Notes under the pieces: model-generated
Told to the model about the DNA's origin: nothing
The model's input: only the letters and a program-made list of their open reading frames with translations
Database searches by the model: none
Position numbers and translations under genes: made by a program
Source of the DNA: Hyphomicrobiales bacterium
GTDB taxonomy: Bacteria > Pseudomonadota > Alphaproteobacteria > Rhodospirillales > JACKKN01
Direction: 5' to 3'
DNA: 23,426 nucleotides
Assembly (NCBI GenBank): GCA_024236415.1
Contig: JACKKN010000029.1
Span: 1 to 23,426 of the forward strand
Part shown: positions 16,758 to 23,426 of the stretch, piece by piece
Numbering within the stretch: the stretch's first letter is position 1
Layout of the letters: each line of letters begins with the position of its first letter

Positions 16758-17639
16758 ATGAGCCCACAAGCGAAAGGCACCCTGGACGAATACCGGGCCC
16801 CCGCCACCCTGGCCGAGGCGGCCGAGGCGCTCGCGGATGGCAAGGGCACGGTCCTGGCCGGCGGCACGGACCTGATGCTGCAGGCCGAGGCCGGCAAGAC
16901 ACCCTACCGCGGGCGGCTGGTGAACATCCGCCGGGTGGCGGGCCTGCGCGGCGTGACCGAGGACGGCGGGACGATCCGCATCGGCGCCCTGACCACGGTG
17001 ACGGACCTGCTGAACGACCCCCTGGTGGCGGAAAAGGCGCCGGTGCTGGCGGCCACGGCGGACAAGTTCGCCAGCAGCCAGATCCGCAACGCCGCCACCG
17101 TGGGCGGCAACATCTGCAACGCATCCCCGGCCGGGGACATGATCCTGCCCCTGCTGGCGCTCGACGCGCGGGTCGAATTGGCGTCCTGGCGCGACGGGGC
17201 CCTGGCCACGCGGACGGTGGCCCTGGACGGCTTCTTCACCGGCCCCGGGGCCACGGTCAAGGGGCCCGAGGAACTGCTGGGCGCCGTGCTGTTCGAAACG
17301 CCGCCGGCGGGGCGCACGGCCCGGTTCGTCAAGTCGGGGCCGCGCCCGGCGCTGGAGATCGCCACCGTCGCGGCGGCCATCGCCATGACCGTGGACGGCG
17401 GGACGCTGCGCGACGTGCGCCTGGCCCTGGGCGCCGTGGCGCCCACGCCCCTGCGGGCGAAGCGGACCGAGGCCCTGCTGGAGGGCGAGACCCTGGACGG
17501 CGACCTGATCGCCCGCGCCGCCGAGACGGTGGCCGGCGAGGTCAACCCCATCGACGACGTGCGGGCCACGGCGTGGTACCGCAAGCACCTGGTCACCATT
17601 TACGTGCGGAGGCTGTTGCAAGATGACGGCAAAGGTTGA
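16758..17639 (+). CDS. Molybdenum hydroxylase FAD-binding (medium) subunit
   Basis: 293 residues, the CoxM/HcrB-like FAD subunit. AGGTDLM at 34-40 and TVGGNICNASPAGD at 114-127 are the two FAD-contact segments of the family. It holds a single Cys (120), so the extra four-cysteine 4Fe-4S insertion found in the 4-hydroxybenzoyl-CoA reductase counterpart is absent. The subunit passes electrons between the iron-sulfur subunit and an acceptor. GGAAAGGAG lies about 12 bases ahead of the ATG. The end overlaps the 2Fe-2S subunit gene by 17 bases (17623-17639), indicating coupled synthesis. Gene order FAD, FeS, Mo is that of coxMSL-type operons. Confidence 0.93.
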   Translation: MSPQAKGTLDEYRAPATLAEAAEALADGKGTVLAGGTDLMLQAEAGKTPYRGRLVNIRRVAGLRGVTEDGGTIRIGALTTVTDLLNDPLVAEKAPVLAATADKFASSQIRNAATVGGNICNASPAGDMILPLLALDARVELASWRDGALATRTVALDGFFTGPGATVKGPEELLGAVLFETPPAGRTARFVKSGPRPALEIATVAAAIAMTVDGGTLRDVRLALGAVAPTPLRAKRTEALLEGETLDGDLIARAAETVAGEVNPIDDVRATAWYRKHLVTIYVRRLLQDDGKG

Positions 17640-18096
17640 GATCGAGTTCACCCTGAACGGCCGCCCGCGCCGGGTGACCGTGCCGGCGGACATGAGCACG
17701 CTGACCCTGCTGCGCGAGGAGCTGGGCCTGACCGGCAGCAAGCTGGCCTGCGGCGAGGGCGAGTGCGGCGCCTGCACCATCCTGGTGGACGGGGTGTCGC
17801 AGAACGCCTGCCTCATGTTCGCCGTGGACTGCGCCGGCCGCGACCTACTGACCATCGAGGGCCTGCGCACCGAAGACGCCCTGCACCCCATGCAGCGGGC
17901 CTTCGTCGACCACGGCGCCATCCAGTGCGGCTTCTGCATGCCCGGCATGATCATGCAGGCCAAGTACCTGGCCGACACCACCCCGGGCCTGACCCGCGAG
18001 GGCATGCGCCGGGGCCTGGAAGGCAACGTGTGCCGCTGCACCGGGTACAAGAAGGTGTTCGACGCCGTGGCCGACGCCGCCGGCATCGACGGATAG
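17623..18096 (+). CDS. Molybdenum hydroxylase 2Fe-2S (small) subunit
   Basis: 157 residues, the usual length. The plant-type ferredoxin cluster is held by Cys43, Cys48, Cys51 and Cys63 (CGEGECGAC). The second, helical cluster is held by Cys102, Cys105, Cys137 and Cys139 (CGFC and CRCTGY). All eight ligands are present. It carries electrons from the Mo site to FAD. GGAGG lies 10 bases before the ATG. AGGAGG overlaps its stop codon and serves the next gene. Family certain. Confidence 0.96.
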   Translation: MTAKVEIEFTLNGRPRRVTVPADMSTLTLLREELGLTGSKLACGEGECGACTILVDGVSQNACLMFAVDCAGRDLLTIEGLRTEDALHPMQRAFVDHGAIQCGFCMPGMIMQAKYLADTTPGLTREGMRRGLEGNVCRCTGYKKVFDAVADAAGIDG

Positions 18097-18106
18097 GAGG
18101 ATTCCC

Positions 18107-20422
18107 ATGGACCCCATCGCCAAGAAATCCGTCATCGGCGGCCGGGTGCCCAAGCCCGACGCGCCCGACAAGGCCGTCGGCCGCACCCGCTACATCAACG
18201 ACATGGTCCTGCCGCAGATGCTGTACGGCCGGATCCTGCACGCCGACCGGCCGCACGCCCGTATCGTCGCCATCGACACCGCCGAGGCGGCGAAGCTGCC
18301 GGGCGTGCACGTGGTTCTGACCGGCAAGGACATGCCCAGGATGCTGTTCGGCGTCAACCGCGACAACCGGCCACTGAAGGGCGACAAGGTGCGCTGCATC
18401 CGCGACGAGATCGCCGCCGTGGCCGCCGAGAGCGAGGAGATCTGCGACGCCGCCCTGGCCCTGATCAAGGTCACCTACGAGGACCTGCCGGCGGTGTTCG
18501 ACCCGGCCGAGGCCATGCGGCCCGGCGCCCCGGCGGTCCACGACGAGAAGCCCGACAACCTGAGCCTGGCCTACCGCTTCGACCACGGCGACGTGGCGGC
18601 GGCCGAGGCCGAGTCCGACGTGGTGCTGGACGACGTGTTCGACGTGCACTACGTCACCCACTGCTGCATGGGGACGAGCTGCGCCATCGCCGACTTCGAC
18701 ACCGACGGCAAGCTGACCATCTATTCCCAGACCCAGTACCCCTACAACTTCAAGATGGACCTGGCCCCGGCGCTCGGCATGCACCCGGGGGATATCCGGG
18801 TGATCCAGCCGCCGGTGGGCGGCGCCTTCGGCTCGAAGCTGGACGTCTATCCCTACGAGCCCGTCTGCGTGCTGCTGGCGCGGGCGGCACGGCGGCCGGT
18901 GAAGCTGACCTTTTCCAGGGAAGAGGAGTTCATCAACGCCCCCACCCGTCAGCCGGCGCGCATCCACCTGCGCACGGGGGCCAAGGCCGACGGCACGCTG
19001 ACCTTCCGCGACGTGGACTGCCTGCTGAACAACGGCGCCTACACGTCCTGGGGACCCACCACCCCCTACGTGATGATGCGCACCTTCTCGTCCCACTACC
19101 GGGTGCCGGTGGTGCGGTTCCATTCCCAGGCCGTCTACACCAACAACCCCTACGCCGGGTCCTTCCGCGGCTACGGCAACGTGCAGGCCACCTACGCCAC
19201 CGCCTCGCACATGGACATGTTGGCCGAGAGGCTGGGCATGGACCTGCTGACCCTGTCGCTGAAGAACGCCCAGGAATCGGGCGAGGTCTCGCCCCAGGGC
19301 AGCGTGCTGGCCGACTGCGCCTTCGCCGAGTGCCTGACCGTGGCCGCCGAGAAGAGCGGCTTCCTGGAGAAGCAGGCCCGGTACGCGGCGGCGCGCAACA
19401 CGCCCGGGCGCATCAAGCGCGGCATCGGCCTCGCGTCCTCCATCCACAACGCCGGCGGCGCCAAGATCCACAAGTCCGACGGCTGCGGCACCATCGTCAA
19501 GCTGGACGACTACGCGCGCTGCACGGTCATCACCGGCGCGTCCGAGATCGGCCAGGGCATCGACGCCGTGCTGTGCCAGGTCATGGCCGAGGAGCTGGGC
19601 ATCCCCATGTCCGACGTGACCATCGTCAACAACGACAGCGCCATCGGCCCGTGGGACGTTGGCGTGCACGCCAGCCGCACCACCTTCATCGCCGGCAACG
19701 GCGCCCGGCGGGCGGCCCAGAAGGCGCGGGCGCAGATCCTCAAGGCCGCCTCGCACCAGGCCAACATGCCGCCCGAGGGGCTGGACCTGCGCGAGGGCTG
19801 GGTGGTGCTGGATCACTCCGGCGAGCCGGTGGTCAAGCTCGACCGCCTGTTGCGCCAGATGCACTTCCAGAAGGACTCCGAGCTGGTCATGGTCACCGAC
19901 TACTACGAACCGCCCAGCGAGGAGGAGCGGCCGGGCCACGTGGGCGACATGTCGGCGGCCTATTCCCACGCCGTTCACGTGGCCGAGGTGGAGGTGGACA
20001 CCGAGACCGGCGAGGTTAGGGTGCTGAAGGTCACCTCGGCCCAGGACGTGGGCCGGATCATCAACGAGATGGGCCTGGAGGCCCAGGTCGAGGGCGGCAT
20101 CGTCATGGGGCTGGGCTATGCCCTGAGCGAACACCTGCTGATCCAGGACGGCCGCGTGCGCAACCCCAACTTCCGCGACTACAAGGTGTTCACGGCCCCC
20201 GAGGTGCCCGAGATGGACCTGCACTTCATCGAAAGCCACAGCCAGACCGGGCCCATGGGCGCCAAGGGCATCGCCGAGCTGCCGACCATCGTCATCGCGC
20301 CGGCGGTGGCCAACGCCGTCTACAACGCCATCGGCATCCGCTTCAAGGCGCCGCCCCTGACGCCCGAGAAGGTGGCCCGCGCCATCTGGGATCGCGACCA
20401 CGGCGCGGTGGCCGCCGAGTGA
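18107..20422 (+). CDS. Molybdenum hydroxylase catalytic (large) subunit, xanthine dehydrogenase family
   Basis: 771 residues, the length of 4-hydroxybenzoyl-CoA reductase or CoxL-type large subunits. Visible: VGGAFGSK at 238-244, FRGYGNVQ at 353-360 (Arg354 at the place of the substrate-binding Arg of xanthine oxidase), GQG at 482-484, and GAKGIAE with Glu724 as the expected catalytic base. The CO-dehydrogenase active-site loop with its Cys is absent. The family uses water to hydroxylate a carbon next to a ring nitrogen, an aldehyde, or another activated carbon; HcrA relatives instead remove a phenolic hydroxyl. With a single-Cys FAD subunit, a hydroxylase role is favoured. A strong GGAGGA precedes the ATG. 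Its TGA shares a base with the CoA-transferase ATG. Substrate unknown. Confidence 0.93.
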   Translation: MDPIAKKSVIGGRVPKPDAPDKAVGRTRYINDMVLPQMLYGRILHADRPHARIVAIDTAEAAKLPGVHVVLTGKDMPRMLFGVNRDNRPLKGDKVRCIRDEIAAVAAESEEICDAALALIKVTYEDLPAVFDPAEAMRPGAPAVHDEKPDNLSLAYRFDHGDVAAAEAESDVVLDDVFDVHYVTHCCMGTSCAIADFDTDGKLTIYSQTQYPYNFKMDLAPALGMHPGDIRVIQPPVGGAFGSKLDVYPYEPVCVLLARAARRPVKLTFSREEEFINAPTRQPARIHLRTGAKADGTLTFRDVDCLLNNGAYTSWGPTTPYVMMRTFSSHYRVPVVRFHSQAVYTNNPYAGSFRGYGNVQATYATASHMDMLAERLGMDLLTLSLKNAQESGEVSPQGSVLADCAFAECLTVAAEKSGFLEKQARYAAARNTPGRIKRGIGLASSIHNAGGAKIHKSDGCGTIVKLDDYARCTVITGASEIGQGIDAVLCQVMAEELGIPMSDVTIVNNDSAIGPWDVGVHASRTTFIAGNGARRAAQKARAQILKAASHQANMPPEGLDLREGWVVLDHSGEPVVKLDRLLRQMHFQKDSELVMVTDYYEPPSEEERPGHVGDMSAAYSHAVHVAEVEVDTETGEVRVLKVTSAQDVGRIINEMGLEAQVEGGIVMGLGYALSEHLLIQDGRVRNPNFRDYKVFTAPEVPEMDLHFIESHSQTGPMGAKGIAELPTIVIAPAVANAVYNAIGIRFKAPPLTPEKVARAIWDRDHGAVAAE

Positions 20423-21648
20423 TGGAGCCGGGAATCATCCTGTCCATGGAGCAGGCGCTGTCCATGACCTACGCCACGCTCCGCTTCGCCCAGTTGGGCT
20501 GGCGCGTGATCAAGGTCGAGGCGACGCCGACCCGCCCCGGCGCCCTGCCCGGCGACCCCAACCGCTACATCGGCTCGGTGGTGGCCGACGAGGGGCGGCG
20601 GTCGTACTTCATCGGCCCCAACCTGGGCAAGGAGGCCATCGCGCTGAACCTGAAGTCGGCCGAGGGTCAGGAAGCCCTGCACCGCATCATCCGCGAGCTG
20701 AAGGTGGACGTGTTCTGCTGCAACACCCTGCCGGCGCGCTACGCCGACCTGGGCATCGACTACGAGACGCTTTCGGTCGTCAAGCCCGACCTGATCTGGG
20801 CCGGCATCTCGGCCATGGGGCCCGACCACCCCAACGCCGCCGGCTACGACCCCATCATCCAGGCCATGGCCGGGTACATGGAGATCACCGGCGAGCTGAA
20901 CGGCCCGCCCATGCTGTCGGGCGTGCCGCTGGTGGACCTGAAGGCCGGCGACGAGGTCTACGCCGGGGTGTGGCAGGGCCTGGCCGAGCGCGCCATGTCG
21001 GGCCGCGGCAAGCGCATCGACGTTTCCATGCTGCAGGCGGCGGCGTCCTGGCTGATCACCGTGCTGCCGCTGGTGGACTTCGGCTGCGAGGACTGGGAGA
21101 TCACCCGCGCCGGCAACGAGCACCGCAAGTTCGTGCCCACCAACGCCTATCCCACCCGCGACGGCGCGGTGCTGATCGCCATCGGCAGCGACGCCCTGTG
21201 GCGGCGCCTGTGCGCCATCCCCAAGTTCGCCGCCGTGGACGCCGAGGCCCGCCGGGTCAACGCCGGGCGCCTGAAGGAGCGGGCCCAGATCCACGCCGAC
21301 ATCGCCGCCGTCACGGGCGCCCATACCACCGGCGAGATCGCCACCGACATGACCGCCGCGCGCATCCCCCACGCGCCGATCCTGACCATCCCCCAGGTCA
21401 TGGCGCTGGACGCCGTGGCCGGCAAGCTGACCCGCACCCACGACCCCGCCGGCAAGGCCATCCGCATGCCGCCCATGGCGGTGGACGCCGAAGGGGCCCG
21501 TCACGACCTGGCCTTCCCGCCGCGCTATGGCGAGCACACCGACGCGGTCCTGCGCGAGGCCGGCTACGGCGACGGCGACCTGGCGGCCCTGCGCGCCGCC
21601 GGCGCCATCGCCGGCCCCGAGGCCCTGGACGGGGCCCACGCCGGGTGA
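20422..21648 (+). CDS. CaiB/BaiF-type (type III) CoA-transferase
   Basis: 408 residues, typical for the family. Asp172 in PLVDLKAGDEVYAG matches the catalytic Asp of formyl-CoA transferase, which forms an acyl-aspartyl anhydride during CoA transfer. The N-terminus starts directly at GIILSMEQALSM and lacks the usual strand (roughly GxRVLDLSRVLAGP), although LGWRVIKVE follows as normal. The ATG overlaps the Mo-subunit stop; an in-frame GTG one codon earlier is less likely. It would move CoA from a thioester (for example succinyl-CoA or a pathway product) to the free acid, either as an alternative to the ligase or on a different intermediate. Donor and acceptor cannot be told. Confidence 0.92.
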   Translation: MEPGIILSMEQALSMTYATLRFAQLGWRVIKVEATPTRPGALPGDPNRYIGSVVADEGRRSYFIGPNLGKEAIALNLKSAEGQEALHRIIRELKVDVFCCNTLPARYADLGIDYETLSVVKPDLIWAGISAMGPDHPNAAGYDPIIQAMAGYMEITGELNGPPMLSGVPLVDLKAGDEVYAGVWQGLAERAMSGRGKRIDVSMLQAAASWLITVLPLVDFGCEDWEITRAGNEHRKFVPTNAYPTRDGAVLIAIGSDALWRRLCAIPKFAAVDAEARRVNAGRLKERAQIHADIAAVTGAHTTGEIATDMTAARIPHAPILTIPQVMALDAVAGKLTRTHDPAGKAIRMPPMAVDAEGARHDLAFPPRYGEHTDAVLREAGYGDGDLAALRAAGAIAGPEALDGAHAG

Positions 21649-21698
21649 GGGGGACGTTCTTCGCTATCGTTGGATATTGAACAGGGGGAAATAGGATC

Positions 21699-22526
21699 AT
21701 GAGCAATCTGGACGGCAAGGTCGCCCTGGTGACCGGGGCGGGGCGGGGGATCGGCCGCGCCATCGCGCTGAAGCTGGCGGGCGCCGGGGCGCGCATCGTC
21801 ATGAACGACATCGACGACGCCCCGGCCGAGGAGACCATGGCCGCGGTCCGCGACCTGGGGTCCGAGGCCGTGGCCGTGAACGGCGACGTCACCGTGCCCG
21901 ACTTCGGCGACCGCTTCGTGGCCACGGCCATGGAGCGATTCGGCGGCATCGACATCATCGTCAACAACGCCGGCTACGCCTGGGACTCGGTGATCCAGAA
22001 GACCTCGGACGCCCAGTTCGACGCCATGATCGACATCCACGCCAAGGCGCCGTTCCACATCCTGCGCGCCGCCGCCGGCCCCATCCGCGAGATGGCGAAA
22101 CAGGAGGCCGAGGCGGGCCGCGGCTACAACCGCAAGGTGGTCAACGTCTCGTCGGTCGCCGGCGTCTTCGGCAACGCCGGGCAGGTGGGCTACGCCGCCG
22201 GCAAGGCGGCCATCGTCGGCATGACCAAGACCCTGTGCAAGGAGTGGGGGCGGTACCGGGTCAACGTCAACGCCGTCGCCTTCGGCCTGATCGAGACCCG
22301 CATGACCCAGCCGTTCGAGGAAAAGCCGGTCGCCACCATGGTCGGCGAGCGCGAGATCCAGATGGGGGTGCAGCCCCAGGCCCTGGCGTTCGTGCGCCAG
22401 ATGATCCCGCTGGGCCGCGGCGGCACGCCCGAGGACGCGGCCAACGCGGTGTATCTCTTCTGCATCCCCGAGTCCGACTACGTCAGCGGCGAAATCCTGC
22501 TGGTCAGCGGCGGCATGGTGCTGTAG
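21699..22526 (+). CDS. SDR-family dehydrogenase (3-hydroxyacyl-CoA / alcohol dehydrogenase type)
   Basis: 275 residues, classical short-chain dehydrogenase. TGAGRGIG at 12-19 is the NAD(P) loop, NNAG at 89-92, and the catalytic set Ser151 or Ser152, Tyr165 and Lys169 (YAAGK). Asp37 after the second strand suggests preference for NAD+. The protein resembles FabG-type 3-hydroxyacyl-CoA dehydrogenases and has an insertion (QEAEAGRGYN) before the Ser. It would oxidise the hydroxyacyl-CoA made by the MaoC pair to the 3-keto form cleaved by the thiolase. GGGGGAAATAGG precedes the ATG, 50 bases after the CoA-transferase gene. Last gene of the cluster. No terminator hairpin with a T-run follows; the next gene converges after 7 bases. 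Confidence 0.93.
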   Translation: MSNLDGKVALVTGAGRGIGRAIALKLAGAGARIVMNDIDDAPAEETMAAVRDLGSEAVAVNGDVTVPDFGDRFVATAMERFGGIDIIVNNAGYAWDSVIQKTSDAQFDAMIDIHAKAPFHILRAAAGPIREMAKQEAEAGRGYNRKVVNVSSVAGVFGNAGQVGYAAGKAAIVGMTKTLCKEWGRYRVNVNAVAFGLIETRMTQPFEEKPVATMVGEREIQMGVQPQALAFVRQMIPLGRGGTPEDAANAVYLFCIPESDYVSGEILLVSGGMVL

Positions 22527-22533
22527 GGCGCGG

Positions 22534-23403
22534 CTACAGGTCCACCTTCTTGGCCTTGCCGCCGGACTTCTTTTCCACCGCCGACTTGAGGGCGGCGTCG
22601 AACAGCCGCAGGTGGGTCAGCAGGTCCCGCTGGTGCAGCACCGACACGTTCAGGGCGTGGGCCAGCAGGCGGTTGGCGGGCTGCGGCAGGATCTCGGCGC
22701 GCACGGTCAGGCCGCAGGCGCCGTTCCACTCGTGCTTGGCGGCGAACCAGGGCTTGGGGCCGTTGACGCAGCGCGCCTTCAGGGAATCGGGCTGGGTGAT
22801 GCGGGCGCCGGTGGGGGCGTGGATCCAGTTCAGGTTGACGGCCCCCAGGCGGTGGGTGGTGCTGTAGTAGCCGGCCTCGGTCTGGCGCATGTGGGGCGTG
22901 CCGTACTTCTCCGCCAGGGCCTTTTCCAGGGCCGCCACGGTGGGCGCCTCGCCGTCGGGAAAGACCGTGTGGCGCCAGATGATGCCCGCCTTCTCCTGCC
23001 CCGGCATGCCGGTGAAGGCGACGACGATCTCGTTGCCGATATCCCGGCGCGCCTCGAACCGGCCGCCGTAGGAGTTGCACAGCACCTCGAAGCCCCGGCG
23101 CAGGGGCTTTTCCCCCGCGGCGCAGGGGGTGCCGTCGGCGCCGCGCACCAGTTGGCGGGTGGGCTGGCCGTTGCTCTGGCGAATCCACTGGACCGCCGTC
23201 TCGACCCCCGACACGTCGTCGCGGGCGCGCAGCAGCGCCACCACCTCGTCGTAGGTCAGGCCCGGTTTCAGGCCGACGACGTCGGCCACCGGGCCGCCCT
23301 GGGCATGGGCCGCCGGTGTCCCGGCCAGGGCCCCGGCCATGCCGCAGGCCAGGGCCGCCGCCATCCACGTCACCGTCCGCCGCGAAAATCCAAGGCGCGC
23401 CAC
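22534..23403 (-). CDS. Secreted protein of unknown function
   Basis: 289 residues that I do not assign to a family. Residues 1-34 are a signal peptide (SRRTVTW, then an Ala-rich core, cleavage after AHA), with only a weak twin-arginine look. The mature part has four Cys (in GTPCAAG, EVLCNSY, KARCVNG and GACGL), which could form two disulfides, and a Lys-rich C-terminus (VEKKSGGKAKK). Repeated GL-x-P-G and 'LTYDEVVALLRARD' near the start resemble the opening helix of small BamE/SmpA-like domains, a weak likeness. The start is GTG 23403; AAGGAG at 23410-23415 (plus-strand coordinates), six bases ahead, settles it. Convergent with the SDR gene and unlikely to belong to the catabolic pathway. Confidence 0.75.
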   Translation of the reverse strand: MARLGFSRRTVTWMAAALACGMAGALAGTPAAHAQGGPVADVVGLKPGLTYDEVVALLRARDDVSGVETAVQWIRQSNGQPTRQLVRGADGTPCAAGEKPLRRGFEVLCNSYGGRFEARRDIGNEIVVAFTGMPGQEKAGIIWRHTVFPDGEAPTVAALEKALAEKYGTPHMRQTEAGYYSTTHRLGAVNLNWIHAPTGARITQPDSLKARCVNGPKPWFAAKHEWNGACGLTVRAEILPQPANRLLAHALNVSVLHQRDLLTHLRLFDAALKSAVEKKSGGKAKKVDL

Positions 23404-23409
23404 GCTCGT

Positions 23410-23415
23410 CTCCTT
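23410..23415 (-). promoter_or_regulatory. Ribosome-binding site fixing a GTG start
   Basis: AAGGAG on the minus strand, six bases ahead of GTG 23403. It decides the start of the secreted-protein gene, whose promoter would lie beyond the window edge. Confidence 0.7.
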
Positions 23416-23426
23416 CGTGTCCGTTG

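Noticed and set aside
17951..20401. 816-codon open frame on the minus strand
   Set aside because: It is antisense to the complete Mo-hydroxylase large subunit. Its translation is a Gly/Val/His/Ala-rich shadow with no family motif, as expected opposite a high-GC gene.
16758..20422. Aerobic CO dehydrogenase (coxMSL)
   Set aside because: Gene order matches, but the large subunit lacks the active-site Cys loop of CoxL.
22527..22533. Bidirectional terminator between the SDR and the convergent secreted-protein gene
   Set aside because: Only 7 bases separate the stops and no hairpin with a T-run is visible on either strand near them.

Overview
The window is a very GC-rich stretch (GC-dominated third codon positions, long antisense open frames) from a Gram-negative bacterium. 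The outer-membrane barrel protein, the Tat-exported protein and the catabolic gene families suggest an alphaproteobacterium, perhaps of the Rhodospirillales type. The Gram-negative call is supported by the sequence; the finer placement is inference.

Layout. (1) Bases 1-5204 are a loose set of envelope or exported proteins: an outer-membrane beta-barrel (47-1156, minus), a Tat-exported propeller-like protein (1799-3160, plus), and, convergent with it, a two-gene minus-strand unit encoding a secreted coiled-coil protein (3243-4067) and a secreted TPR protein (4078-5040). An almost identical 14-bp palindrome lies upstream of the propeller gene and upstream of the TPR gene, in the same orientation relative to each, which suggests one regulator for both. 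(2) Bases 5205-6122 hold a TetR-family regulator (minus) and a control region with two copies of TTTTAC-N6-GTAAAA, followed by two GC-rich hairpins with identical stems. (3) Bases 6123-22526 are one tightly packed plus-strand cluster of 14 genes, many with overlapping stop and start codons. (4) Bases 22534-23403 hold a convergent gene for a small secreted protein of unknown function.

The 14-gene cluster encodes, in order: two single-hotdog MaoC-type proteins (a non-catalytic-looking one and a catalytic one), a thiolase, an acyl-CoA ligase, a HyuA/HyuB-type ATP-dependent pair (hydantoinase / oxoprolinase / ketone carboxylase superfamily), an acyl-CoA dehydrogenase, a B12-binding subunit plus a catalytic acyl-CoA mutase, a three-subunit molybdenum hydroxylase (FAD, 2Fe-2S, Mo), a type III CoA-transferase and an SDR dehydrogenase. 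Together these look like a complete route for taking apart one organic acid or cyclic/ketonic compound: CoA activation, Mo-dependent hydroxylation, ATP-dependent carboxylation or lactam opening, dehydrogenation, hydration, oxidation, thiolysis and carbon-skeleton rearrangement. I do not recognise this combination as a characterised pathway, and the substrate cannot be read from the sequence. Active-site residues narrow the options: the mutase has the methylmalonyl-type Tyr/Arg pair, and the Mo enzyme lacks both the CO-dehydrogenase cysteine and the extra cysteines of 4-hydroxybenzoyl-CoA reductase.

No rRNA, tRNA, CRISPR array, insertion sequence or phage gene was seen. Several accessory functions the route would need (electron-transfer flavoprotein, mutase chaperone, epimerase, Mo-enzyme maturation factor, substrate transporter) are not in the window.
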